A stretch of DNA of 64,000 nt from Kribbella italica (GTDB lineage Bacteria; Actinomycetota; Actinomycetes; Propionibacteriales; Kribbellaceae). Position 1 is the first letter of the stretch, and the number at the start of each line of letters is the position of its first letter. The stretch is from contig NZ_JACHMY010000001.1 of NCBI RefSeq assembly GCF_014205135.1, positions 1,364,001 through 1,428,000 on the forward strand, in the 5' to 3' direction. The position numbers were made by a program, and so were the translations under genes. The notes below the pieces were generated by a model. That model was given only the letters and a program-made list of their open reading frames with translations, did no database searches and was not told the DNA's origin. This document shows positions 55,169 through 63,542 of this stretch, piece after piece.

Positions 55169-56589
55169 CGCTCGTCCTGGGCATCGGTCTGCGCGCCGGT
55201 ACGTCGTACCGGGAGCTGCGGGACCTGGTGGATCGTGCGCTGACCGGTGTGGTGGGTGTGGTCGGGACAGTCGCGACTGTCGAGGGACGGGAGGACGAGC
55301 CGGGGCTGCAGCGGCTGGTGGCCTCGTTGGGGGCGCAGTTGCTTGTCGCCTCGGCGGTGGACCTTGCTGGGCAGCAGGTGCCTTCGCCGAGTGAGCAGGT
55401 GGGGGAGCTGGCCGGTACGGCGAGTGTGGCGGAGGCTGCGGTCGTGCTGGCTGGAGCGGAGCTCGTCGTACCGAAGGTGAAGTCGGCTGGGGCGACTGTG
55501 GCGGTTGGACTGCTCGGGCCGGCTGCACCGGGCTACTCGTGTGCGGATCGTGACGTGGTGCATCGGGTGATCGCGGAGCGGCGCGACGTACGGCGTGGGT
55601 TCCTGGACAAGCCTGTCGACGACGAGCTGCTGACCAGGGTGCTGGAGGCGGCGCACCGGGCGCCCAGCGTCGGGCTGAGCCAGCCGTGGGACTTCCTGCT
55701 GATCAAGGACGTCGCGACGCGGCGGAAGATCCATGACCTCGCCGCTGCCCAGCGGGACGCCTTTGCTGCGTCGCTGCCGGCGGACCGGCGGTCCGCGTTC
55801 GACGGGCTGAAGATCGAGGCGATCCTGGACACGCCGCTGAACATCGCGGTCACCTGTGACCCCGCACGGGGTGGTCGGCATGTGCTGGGTCGGCACGCGG
55901 ACCCGCGGACCGTCTGGTTCTCGGCTGCTATTGCTGTGCAGAACCTGTGGCTGGCTGCGCGGGCTGAGGGGCTGGGGGTTGGCTGGGTGTCGTTCTTCGA
56001 CCCGGCTGAGGTCGGGGCGGTGCTGGGGCTGCCTGCTCATGTGGAGTTGCTGGGGTACCTGTGCGTCGGGCATGTCTCGGAGTTTGCGGCTGCGCCTGAG
56101 CTGGTGCGTTCGGGGTGGGCTGCGCGGCGTCCGCTGGCGTGGGCGGTGCACCAGGAGCAGTGGGGGTATCGGGGGCTGCCGGGTTCTTCGGTGAGCACCA
56201 CGGCTGCGCTGCAGGATGCTGCTGCTTCGTCCGGGCGGGTTGGTGGCGGCTCGCAGGTGCTGCGCCTAGTGGTGCTGGATGGCGGCGACGTTGCTGAGCA
56301 CCTGGGGGCGGCGGACGTTCTCGTCGTACAGGTGGGAGCTGAGCAGCCTGCTGCGGACTTCGGCGTGCTGTGGCGCCCGGCACGGACTGCTGACGAGGCT
56401 GTCGAACTCGGTGTCGAGGTGGCGCGCGACCTGGTACTGCAGGGGGTCGGGGAGCTGCTGGTGTCGTCCATTGGTGACTCTTTGGTGGCCGAAAGGCTGA
56501 CCGAGGGCATCCGATGGGGTGGACTTGCCTGCGGCGCGGTCGTCAAACGTGTGGATGAGCCCGCGGCGGTGACAGACTCACCCGCATGA
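55165..56589 (+). CDS. CbiG C-terminal domain-BluB fusion with CobT-like tail
   Basis: The 474-residue protein joins three parts. Residues 1-118 match the CobE/CbiG C-terminal domain (LGIGLRAGTSYRELRDLV, EDEPGLQRLVASLG, GTASVAEAAVVLAG, ELVVPKVKS). Residues 125-335 match BluB, the flavin-destroying 5,6-dimethylbenzimidazole synthase (VIAERRDVRRGFLDKPV, EAAHRAPSVGLSQPWDF, GVGWVSFFDPAEVGAVL). Residues 365-474 (LDGGDVAEHLG, AVELGVEVARDLVLQGVGE) faintly recall part of CobT, but no GDMGIGNT motif is present. The fusion would couple ring handling and lower-ligand synthesis. Overlaps cobB and the following gene by 4 bp each. Confidence 0.8.
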   Translation: MTLVLGIGLRAGTSYRELRDLVDRALTGVVGVVGTVATVEGREDEPGLQRLVASLGAQLLVASAVDLAGQQVPSPSEQVGELAGTASVAEAAVVLAGAELVVPKVKSAGATVAVGLLGPAAPGYSCADRDVVHRVIAERRDVRRGFLDKPVDDELLTRVLEAAHRAPSVGLSQPWDFLLIKDVATRRKIHDLAAAQRDAFAASLPADRRSAFDGLKIEAILDTPLNIAVTCDPARGGRHVLGRHADPRTVWFSAAIAVQNLWLAARAEGLGVGWVSFFDPAEVGAVLGLPAHVELLGYLCVGHVSEFAAAPELVRSGWAARRPLAWAVHQEQWGYRGLPGSSVSTTAALQDAAASSGRVGGGSQVLRLVVLDGGDVAEHLGAADVLVVQVGAEQPAADFGVLWRPARTADEAVELGVEVARDLVLQGVGELLVSSIGDSLVAERLTEGIRWGGLACGAVVKRVDEPAAVTDSPA

Positions 56590-57200
56590 CGGTCCCACCG
56601 AACGGCTCAGCGCCGATGCACGTACCCGCCTTCTCGATGAAGCAGCGGATCACGATGATGGCGAACAAGTACGAACTGATCGCGACCAACCCCGACGGCA
56701 CCGACGGGCCGTTGCTGGCGTTCGCGCAGCAGAAGCGGATGGCGTTCAAGGAAGAGGTCACCTTCTACACCGACGACCGCAAGACGCAGGCGGTGTTCTC
56801 GTTCAAGGCCCGCAAGCGGCTCGACCTGGGCTCGGGGTACGACGTGTTCGACCCGAACGGGCAGGCGATCGGGTGGTTCAAGAAGGAGTTCGGCAAGAGC
56901 CTGCTGCGGTCCAGCTGGCAGCTCACCGGGCCGGGCTTCAAGTCCGACGGCACCGAGCGGAACGCGAAGGTCGCGATCATCCGGCGGATCTGGGAGTTCG
57001 TCCCGTTCGTCGGCGAGATCCCGCTGCCGTTCATCTTCCACTTCGACTTCACCGACCGGGCCGGCGGTCAGCCGCTGCTGTCGGTCGAGCGGAAGGTCTC
57101 GGTCCGTGACCGCTACCGGGTCTCCGTGCACGACTCGCGGGTGGACTTCCGGGTCGCCGCGGCGATGACGGTCGCGCTGGACGCGCTGCAGAGCCGCTGA
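56586..57200 (+). CDS. LURP-one-related/phospholipid scramblase-like protein
   Basis: The 204-residue protein has the Tubby-C-like beta-barrel pattern of LURP-one-related proteins: YELIATNPDGTDGPLLAFAQQKRMAFKEEVTFYTDD, then AVFSFKARKRLDLGSGYDVFDPNGQAIGWFKKEF and a hydrophobic FVPFVGEIPLPFIFHFDF. Function in bacteria is unknown. It overlaps the BluB-fusion gene by 4 bp (ATGA), but a later start at the MKQRITMMANKYEL methionines is possible. Confidence 0.8.
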   Translation: MTVPPNGSAPMHVPAFSMKQRITMMANKYELIATNPDGTDGPLLAFAQQKRMAFKEEVTFYTDDRKTQAVFSFKARKRLDLGSGYDVFDPNGQAIGWFKKEFGKSLLRSSWQLTGPGFKSDGTERNAKVAIIRRIWEFVPFVGEIPLPFIFHFDFTDRAGGQPLLSVERKVSVRDRYRVSVHDSRVDFRVAAAMTVALDALQSR

Positions 57201-57260
57201 GGTCTGTACGGCGGGCGCCTGCGGGCTCGAGGCAGGCCGCCACCTGGGTCCCCCCGGCCC

Positions 57261-57353
57261 TCGGCCTCCCGCCCCGGCTCCCGGCCCCGCCTCGGCCTCC
57301 CGCCCCGGCTCCCGGCCCCGCCTCGGGCTCCCGCCCCGGCTCCCGGCCCTTGG
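57261..57353. repeat. 31-bp tandem repeat, three copies
   Basis: TCGGCCTCCCGCCCCGGCTC begins at 57261 and 57292, and as TCGGGCTCCCGCC at 57323. The unit is 31 bp and pure G/C-rich. The gap 57201-57502 holds this array and, near its end, the region upstream of the LolA-like gene (TTTTGGGTGAACTGACC), where its promoter must lie; I cannot place it firmly. Confidence 0.75.
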
Positions 57354-57502
57354 CCTCCCGGCTTCCCGCCCCCGCCGGGGGCCTGGTCTCGGGTGGGCGG
57401 TGCGCCTGAATTGAGCGCTTTGTGCCGGGGGACTCACTCTTTTGGGTGAACTGACCCTGAGAGGCCTTGGTTCCGGCCGGTGGCGGTGCGAGTCTTGAAG
57501 AC

Positions 57503-58591
57503 ATGGCAGCAACGAGGCGCGGTCGACGGTGGTTGGTTCCGGTCACGGCAGTCGCGGTGGTCGCGGGCGTGGGTGCGCTCGGGCCCGTGGTCGCGGACGC
57601 GTCTCCAGATCTCCCAGGGATCACGGCACAGGACCTGCTCGCCAAGGTGCAGACCGCCAAGGTCGACGGCCTGAGCGGCACGGTCCGTTCGGCGACCGAT
57701 CTCGGCCTGCCCGCGCTGCCGGGCGTCGACGGCGCGAACCAGCTGCCGGATCTCCTGACCGGTGAGCACACGGCACGGGTCGCTTTCGCCGGCCCGGACA
57801 AGGCCCGGGTGTCCGTCCTGGACGACATGGCGGAGCGGGTCTGGACGACCGACGGTAAGTCCGCCTGGGCGTACGACTCCGCCGAGCGCGAGGCCGTGAA
57901 GCTGACGCTGCCGGCACGTCCCGCGAAGCCCGAGGTCGCGCCCGAGAAGGAGGCGTACGACCCGCAGGCGGTGGCGAAGAAGTTCCTGGCCGCGATCGAC
58001 CCGAGTACGGCGGTCGACGTGACCGGCACGGAGTCGGTGGCCGGCCGCGACGCGTACAAGCTGCGCCTGGTGCCGAAGACGGACAAGACGACCGTCGGCT
58101 CGGTGACGCTGGCGATCGACGCGAAGACCTGGGTGCCGCTCGAGGTGACCGTGCTGCCGCGGACCGGGAAGAACCCGACGGTCCAGGTGGGCTTCGAATC
58201 GGTGTCGTTCGACGTACCGGCGGCCAGTACCTTCGCCTTCACCCCGCCGGCCGGCGTCAAGGTGACCGAGAAGAAGCTGCCCGCGATCACACCGAAGAAG
58301 CACGAGACCCCGAAGGCATTGCCGAAGAAGCCCGCGGCGGACGACCGCCCCACGGTCATCGGTCAGGGCTGGGAGACCATCGCGGTCGTCCGAGGCGTCA
58401 AGCTCCCCGCCGACAACGGCCCGCTGAACCAGCTGCTGGCCAACGCCCGCACGGTCGAGGGCTCCTGGGGCTCCGGCAAGATCCTCACCAGCAAGATGGT
58501 GAGCGCACTGATCACCGACGACGGCCGAGTCCTCGTCGGCCTGGTCACCGCCGACACCCTCGCCGCAGCCGCCCCGCTGGCCCCTCGCTGA
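57503..58591 (+). CDS. LolA-like secreted/anchored lipid-binding fold protein (DUF2092-like)
   Basis: The 362-residue protein has an N-terminal signal or anchor (RRGRRWLVPVTAVAVVAGVGALG, Ala-x-Ala at about residue 34). A LolA/RseB-like beta-half-barrel follows: DLLAKVQTAKVDGLSGTV, GEHTARVAFAGPDKARVSV, SAWAYDSAEREAVKLTLPA, VAGRDAYKLRLVPK. The C-terminal third is a separate module starting GQGWETIAVVRGVKLP. In streptomycetes such proteins stand in front of an ABC-2 exporter, as here (5 bp to the ATPase gene). It may bind a lipid or sense the envelope for the exporter. Confidence 0.82.
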   Translation: MAATRRGRRWLVPVTAVAVVAGVGALGPVVADASPDLPGITAQDLLAKVQTAKVDGLSGTVRSATDLGLPALPGVDGANQLPDLLTGEHTARVAFAGPDKARVSVLDDMAERVWTTDGKSAWAYDSAEREAVKLTLPARPAKPEVAPEKEAYDPQAVAKKFLAAIDPSTAVDVTGTESVAGRDAYKLRLVPKTDKTTVGSVTLAIDAKTWVPLEVTVLPRTGKNPTVQVGFESVSFDVPAASTFAFTPPAGVKVTEKKLPAITPKKHETPKALPKKPAADDRPTVIGQGWETIAVVRGVKLPADNGPLNQLLANARTVEGSWGSGKILTSKMVSALITDDGRVLVGLVTADTLAAAAPLAPR

Positions 58592-58596
58592 CCACC

Positions 58597-60084
58597 ATGC
58601 CCACCACCCCGGAGTCCCTCGACGGCTGCCCCTCGACCGACGTAGACCCATCCACGTACGCCGAGGCCACGTCTCAGGCACCGGCCGCCGCGGAGGCGTC
58701 CACCGACGCCGACGCAACGGCGGACGACCCCGCAAGACCCACCGACCCGACCCCCGAGGCGCTGGAGCCAACGACGGACTCTGACCCCGGGGTGACGTCG
58801 GCGGCGTCGGTTCAGCCGACGCCGGTGAGTGCAGGCTCCGCCGCCCAGGGGACAACGGCGGCTGCTGTCGGCGGACTTGGTGGTGAGTCGGCGGCGTCGG
58901 CTCGGCCGACGTCGGCGAGTGCGGGCTCCACTGCGCCTGGGGTGACGTCGGCGGCTGCCGGCGTACCTGCTGGTGAGTCGGCCGCGTCAGCCCAGCCCAC
59001 GCCGGTGAGTGCGGGCTCCACCGCGCCTGGGGTGACCTCGGCGGCTGCCGGCGTACCTGCTGATGAGTCGGCACAGCCCACGTCGGTGAGTGCTTCTGCG
59101 ACTGGATTTCCTGCGGGTGGGGGTGGGGCTCCGATTGTGACTCGGGGGCTGACCAAGCGGTTCCGGGGTGGACAGGTGGCGGTCGCGGGGATCGATCTGG
59201 AGGTCCCCGCGGGAAGCATCTTCGGATTCCTGGGCCCCAACGGGTCGGGCAAGACGACGACGATCCGCATGCTGCTGGGCTTGATCGCGCCGACCTCGGG
59301 GACGGTGGAGCTGCTGGGGCAGCCGATGCCGAAGGCCCAGCTGGCAGTGTTGCCGCGGGTCGGTGCGCTGGTGGAGGGCCCGGCGTTCTACCCGTTCTGG
59401 ACCGGGCAAGCGAACCTGCTGCGCTTCGACGCCGCCGACCGCACCGCCGACCCACGGACTCGGAAACAGCGAGCGGGCGAAGCGCTGGAACGCGTCGGCC
59501 TCTCGAACGCCGCGAAGAAGAAGGTCCGCGCGTACTCACTCGGCATGCGCCAGCGACTGGCGATCGCGGTCGCCCTGATGCAGCGACGAGAACTGCTGGT
59601 CCTGGACGAACCGACCAACGGCCTCGACCCGCAAGGGACCCGGGAAGTCCGCTCACTGATCCGCGAACTGGCAGACGACGGTACGACGATCTTCACGTCA
59701 ACCCACCTCCTGGCCGAGGTCGAGCAGCTGTGCACCCACGCGGCGGTCATGAGCCGCGGCCAGCTGCTCCGCCAATCGACCATGGCCGAGCTGCGCTCCG
59801 AGCTCCGACCACGCCTGGTGGTCCGAACACCGGACCTCGACCAGGCCGAGCAAACCCTCGTCGCCCTCGGCGTCCGCGACCTCCGCCGCCCGAACGTCCA
59901 CCCGGCCGACGACCGAGACGGCGTCCCGGCGGTCGAGGGTGACCCCGGCGACCTGCCGATCGACAAACTTGCCGCCGCCCTGGTCGCGGCCGACGTACGG
60001 CTGCACGGTTTCGGCCTCGAACGCCCCAGCCTCGAGGAATCCTTCGTGGCACTGACCGGGGAGGGCTTCGATGTCGCCGAGTGA
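58597..60084 (+). CDS. ABC exporter ATPase with repetitive N-terminal extension
   Basis: The 495-residue protein has a normal ABC ATPase from about residue 180: FGFLGPNGSGKTTTIRML (Walker A near 212), YSLGMRQRLAIAVAL (signature), LLVLDEPTNGLDPQG (Walker B) and the switch His in FTSTHLLAEVEQL. In front is an Ala/Ser/Thr/Pro-rich extension of about 178 residues with three 30-residue repeats (SAGSTAPGVTSAAAGVPAG unit). The usual family start would be near THE 'VTRGLTKRF' segment, but no clear ribosome-binding site is seen there. Overlaps the permease gene by 14 bp. Confidence 0.85.
   Translation: MPTTPESLDGCPSTDVDPSTYAEATSQAPAAAEASTDADATADDPARPTDPTPEALEPTTDSDPGVTSAASVQPTPVSAGSAAQGTTAAAVGGLGGESAASARPTSASAGSTAPGVTSAAAGVPAGESAASAQPTPVSAGSTAPGVTSAAAGVPADESAQPTSVSASATGFPAGGGGAPIVTRGLTKRFRGGQVAVAGIDLEVPAGSIFGFLGPNGSGKTTTIRMLLGLIAPTSGTVELLGQPMPKAQLAVLPRVGALVEGPAFYPFWTGQANLLRFDAADRTADPRTRKQRAGEALERVGLSNAAKKKVRAYSLGMRQRLAIAVALMQRRELLVLDEPTNGLDPQGTREVRSLIRELADDGTTIFTSTHLLAEVEQLCTHAAVMSRGQLLRQSTMAELRSELRPRLVVRTPDLDQAEQTLVALGVRDLRRPNVHPADDRDGVPAVEGDPGDLPIDKLAAALVAADVRLHGFGLERPSLEESFVALTGEGFDVAE
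58783..59095. repeat. 90-bp repeats coding the ABC ATPase extension
   Basis: GAGTGCGGGCTCCAC-type units recur at 58827, 58917 and 59007, exactly 90 bp apart, with a shorter one at 59088. The copies differ by scattered changes but keep the frame, so the protein repeat is 30 residues. Confidence 0.8.
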
Positions 60085-60988
60085 CGTCCAGGTTGTTGGC
60101 CAGAGAGGTGCTGTCACCACTGCCCCCAGCAGCACGAGCCGCACGTCGGACGAGCAGCCCCAGCGCCCTGGAGCCGGCCGGCACACGTTGGCGCTCTTCG
60201 GCACCGAGCTGCACCTGGTGTTCGGCCGGGCGCGGACGTGGGTTCTGCTCGCCGTACTCGGCGTCGTACCGATGCTGGTCGGTGTCGCGATCCGTTTGTC
60301 AGGATCGTCCGGCGACGCCGAGGGATTCATCGGTCAGGTCGCAGGCAACGGCTTCTTCCTGATCGTGGCGAGCCTGGCCTTGTCGCTGCCATTCTTCCTA
60401 CCGACCGCCGTGACGGTCATCTCAGGAGAGTCACTCGCCGGAGAGTCGAGCCTCGGCACCCTGCGAAACCTGCTGACCGCACCCGCCGGCCGTTCACGCC
60501 TCCTGGCCGCAAAGATGGTCGCCCTCGCGATCTTCTGCCTCGCCGCGACCTTGACCGTATGGCTCGGCGGCCTGATCGCCGGCTTCATCCTGTTCCCAGT
60601 CGGCGACGTCGTACTGCTCTCCGGCTCGACCGTGTCCCTCGCAGACGGCTTGCTACGAGCGCTCGGCATCGCGGTCCTGATCGCAGCCTCCCTCCTCGGC
60701 CTAGCAGGAATCGGCCTGTTCGTCAGCTCCCTGACCTCCACCCCACTCGCCGCAATGGCCGCAACCTTCGGCGCGTTCATCGTCTTCGGCATCCTCGGAG
60801 CAATCCCCCAGATCGACGAGATCCACCCCTGGCTCCTGATGTACGGCTGGACCTCGTTCGCCGACCTCCTCCGCGACCCGCCGTACTGGGACGCCATCAT
60901 CCGCAACCTCCTCATGCAATCCGCCTACCTCGCCGTCTTCTACGCCGCCGCCTGGGCCCGCCTAACCAGCCGAGACGTCAACGGCTAA
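60071..60988 (+). CDS. ABC-2 type exporter permease
   Basis: The 305-residue protein has a polar cytoplasmic head of about 45 residues and six spans in the ABC-2 arrangement. SLPFFLPTAVTVISGESLAGESSLGTLRNLLTAP is the cytoplasmic coupling helix region after span 2. It pairs with the ATPase at 58597. The substrate is unknown; the LolA-like partner hints at a lipid or envelope component. The ATG at 60071 lies inside the ATPase gene, 14 bp before its stop. Confidence 0.88.
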   Translation: MSPSDVQVVGQRGAVTTAPSSTSRTSDEQPQRPGAGRHTLALFGTELHLVFGRARTWVLLAVLGVVPMLVGVAIRLSGSSGDAEGFIGQVAGNGFFLIVASLALSLPFFLPTAVTVISGESLAGESSLGTLRNLLTAPAGRSRLLAAKMVALAIFCLAATLTVWLGGLIAGFILFPVGDVVLLSGSTVSLADGLLRALGIAVLIAASLLGLAGIGLFVSSLTSTPLAAMAATFGAFIVFGILGAIPQIDEIHPWLLMYGWTSFADLLRDPPYWDAIIRNLLMQSAYLAVFYAAAWARLTSRDVNG

Positions 60989-61002
60989 ACCCGCGCCGAG
61001 CC

Positions 61003-61290
61003 GATGACGCGCTGACCGCCACCGGCCGCTGTCCCTGAGCCCGCGCCGGTCTCCGGCCGCTGTCCCGTGCTGGTCGCCGACGGCGTCCCCGCGGTCGATG
61101 ACGGGCTGATCCTCCACCGGCCGCTGCCGGTGAATCCGCGCCGGTCTCCGGCCGCTAACCCTTGCCGGTCGCAGACCCGACGGCTTCCCCGCGGTCGATG
61201 ACCGGCTGACTTTCACCGGCCGCTGCCGCCGGACCTGCGCCGGTCGCCGGCTGCTGACCCTTTCGGTCGCCGACGGTTCCCTGCGATCGA
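61003..61290. repeat. 92-100 bp imperfect tandem repeats after the exporter operon
   Basis: Units beginning GATGAC-GGCTGA start at 61003, 61097, 61197 and (partial) 61289. Each carries CACCGGCCGCTG, GCGCCGGTCTCCGGCCGCT, a TGC(C/T)GGTCGC segment and CCCGCGGTC. No convincing gene lies in 60989-61728. From 61291 to 61599 the sequence decays into Thr/Pro/His-type codons with no recognisable feature. Confidence 0.75.
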
Positions 61291-61599
61291 TGACGGCCCG
61301 CTCCGTCGAGTGTCGGTATTCCGGCCACGACCCCTGGCGGCCAGTGCTGCCTCCGATGCGGAGGGCTGGCCGGGCCGCCGCTGAGTGTCAGTGCACCGGC
61401 TACCACTCGCCGGCGGCTGACCCCGCGCGGTCGACGACGGCTGCCTCGTCCCCGTCACGCGCCAGCGCACCGACCACTCGCACCGCCGATCCTCCTGCGC
61501 ACGGTCACCTCCGGTGCACCACCACCTCCCGCTTTCACCACGTGCATCGGCCTCACCACCACCTACCCTCCAGCTGCCTGCCATACGACGACTGGCATG

Positions 61600-61643
61600 T
61601 TGTTTGACGACTGACGCGGTATATCGCGTCAGTCGTCAAACAA
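61600..61643. repeat. 44-bp perfect palindrome (19-bp arms)
   Basis: TTGTTTGACGACTGACGCG (61600-61618) is followed by GTATAT and its exact inverse CGCGTCAGTCGTCAAACAA (61625-61643). It is lower in G+C than everything around it. It lies about 85 bp before the methyltransferase start. It could be a regulator site, a bidirectional terminator or an element end; no T run follows on the plus strand. Confidence 0.85.
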
Positions 61644-61728
61644 AGGATCAGTCAACCCGTCGCGAGATGTTGATGGCTGGTGGGACCGGTGCGCGGTGGC
61701 GGCTGAAGTTGCGGGGGACAATGGGGCC

Positions 61729-62613
61729 GTGCGTGCTGATTTGGTGGCTGTTCTGCGGTGTTCGGTTTGTGGTGGTGGGCTGGAGTTGAGGGATCGTACG
61801 GCGCGGTGCGGGCTGGGGCATGCCTTCGACGTGGCCAAGCAGGGGTATCTCAATCTGTTGCCCTCGGCATCGACTGGGATCGAGGGGGACAGTGCGGAGA
61901 TGGTTGACGCGCGGGCGGAGTTTCTGAGCCGGGGGTGGTATGCGCCGATTCGTGAGGCACTGGTGGACAGTCTGCCGAAGGTTGGCTGGGCTTCGGGGGA
62001 CGCCGGTCCGAAGGATGCGGCGCAGGCGTCGACCGACAGCCGGGTGCGGCAACCGCTCGCGGTGGAGGTCGGGGCCGGTACGGCGTACTACCTGGCGGGG
62101 GTGGTCGACGCGGGCTGGCGGGGGATCGCGGTTGATGTCTCGCGGTACGCGGCTCGGCGGGCGGCGAAGGTTGATCCGGGCATCGGGTCCGTGGTCGCGG
62201 ATGCCTGGCGAGGGTTGCCGGTGCGGGACGGGGTGGCCGATGTGGTGCTGGATGTGTTCGCGCCGCGGAATGCCGGTGAGATGGCTCGGGTGCTGGCGCC
62301 GGGTGGGACGTTGCTGGTGGTGACGCCCAATCAGCAGCATCTGGGGGAGTTGATCGACGTGCTCGGGATGGTGAGCGTCGACGGGGAGAAGGAGCGGCGG
62401 CTGGTCGAGTCGCTGGCTGGGTTCGAGCGGGTCGAGCAGCGGGTCGTGGAGACGACGATGCGGCTCGATCATGAGGCGATCGAGCAACTGGTGGGGATGA
62501 CGCCCAGCGCGCGGCACGTGGATCGGGAGGCGCGGGCGGAGCGGATCGGCGTACTGGCTGATCCGATGGCGGTGACCTTGTCGGTCACGGTGTCGGCCTG
62601 GCGGACTGTCTGA
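61729..62613 (+). CDS. RlmA-type 23S rRNA (guanine-N1) methyltransferase family protein
   Basis: The protein is about 294 residues. The N-terminus has the RlmA zinc finger (LRCSVCGGGLELRDRTARCGLGHAF: two Cys pairs with a His), then DVAKQGYLNLLPS, GDSAEMVDARAEFLSRGWY and a SAM domain with AVEVGAGTAYYLAGVV, ADVVLDVFAPRNAGEMARVL and LLVVTPNQQHL. The RlmA family methylates G745/G748 of 23S rRNA; the G748 members (TlrB) give tylosin resistance, and sequence by eye cannot tell which this is. I use the GTG at 61729; a GTG at 61696 would add eleven residues. Confidence 0.85.
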   Translation: MRADLVAVLRCSVCGGGLELRDRTARCGLGHAFDVAKQGYLNLLPSASTGIEGDSAEMVDARAEFLSRGWYAPIREALVDSLPKVGWASGDAGPKDAAQASTDSRVRQPLAVEVGAGTAYYLAGVVDAGWRGIAVDVSRYAARRAAKVDPGIGSVVADAWRGLPVRDGVADVVLDVFAPRNAGEMARVLAPGGTLLVVTPNQQHLGELIDVLGMVSVDGEKERRLVESLAGFERVEQRVVETTMRLDHEAIEQLVGMTPSARHVDREARAERIGVLADPMAVTLSVTVSAWRTV

Positions 62614-62768
62614 TCACCGCCCGGATGCCGGCTCGAGCTCGGCACTCGGGAAGAGGATCAGGTGAGGTCGGACCAGCTCTCGCGCCAGGCTGCCGGATGT
62701 GAAGCTGCTGCTCTCCGGCTACGACGCGCGATTCGGCGACCAGGCCTTGGAGCTTGTCGCGAGGTGGG

Positions 62769-63434
62769 TCAGGCGGCGGTGCTGCTGAGCGTGCGGGCGA
62801 CCTCGGAGGCGTGTTCGCCGGCGGTCGTGTGGGCGTCCTGCTCGGAGACCTTGGACAGATCGATGAGCTCCTCCATGCCGGGGGTGACCGGCGCCAGGGT
62901 GAGTTCCGCGGCTGCGGTGCGGACGTTCATGCCGAAGACCTCGCCGAAGATGCGGTTCAGGTACGGCGTCGCGTGGTCCCAGCCTTCCTTCGGGGTGCCG
63001 GGGGCGTAGCCGCCGCCGCGGGCCAGGGTGAAGATGACCGGCCGGCCGGCGACCGCCGTACCGGCGAGCAGGTCCTGGTCGGTGAGCAGCAGATCGATGT
63101 AGGCCTTCACGTTCTGGGCGATGCCGTAGTTGTACAGCGGTACGGCGATCAGCACCGCGTCGGCGGCCTTGAACTCGGCGATCACGTCGGTGGCGAGCGC
63201 CTTGGCCTCGGCCGGGTCCGCGAAGTCGGCGCCGGCCGGAGCTTCCGCGCCGAACTTGGCGGTGATCAGCGCGGGCCAGACGCCGGCCGGGATCGGGTGC
63301 AGCCCGAGGTCACGCCGGACGACGACACCGTTCGGGTGCTCGGACTTCCAGGCCGCCTCAGCGCTGTCGGCGAGCGCGCGGCTGACGGAGCCGTCGAGCC
63401 GGAGGCTGGCGTCGATGCGAAGCAGGGTGGTCAT
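62769..63434 (-). CDS. azoR: FMN-dependent NADH-azoreductase (flavodoxin-like oxidoreductase)
   Basis: The 221-residue enzyme begins LLRIDASLRLDGSVSRALADS, the FMN phosphate-binding loop of AzoR. It also has VLIAVPLYNYGIAQNVKAYID (flavin-contact) and VIFTLARGGGYAPGTP. It reduces quinones and azo compounds with NAD(P)H. The ATG at 63434 has GGAAGGA ahead. Divergent from a MarR regulator, a common pairing in which the regulator represses the reductase until a quinone or oxidant arrives. 62614-62768 contains no gene. Confidence 0.88.
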   Translation of the reverse strand: MTTLLRIDASLRLDGSVSRALADSAEAAWKSEHPNGVVVRRDLGLHPIPAGVWPALITAKFGAEAPAGADFADPAEAKALATDVIAEFKAADAVLIAVPLYNYGIAQNVKAYIDLLLTDQDLLAGTAVAGRPVIFTLARGGGYAPGTPKEGWDHATPYLNRIFGEVFGMNVRTAAAELTLAPVTPGMEELIDLSKVSEQDAHTTAGEHASEVARTLSSTAA

Positions 63435-63542
63435 GTCGTTCCTTCCAGAGAGGGCAACTCGAGGTGAGCTGTCTCGAAGATAGTCTGTGGAGCAGAACAT
63501 ATTCAATTCAGATCGTATTCCGGGTGGCCTACACCACGTACG

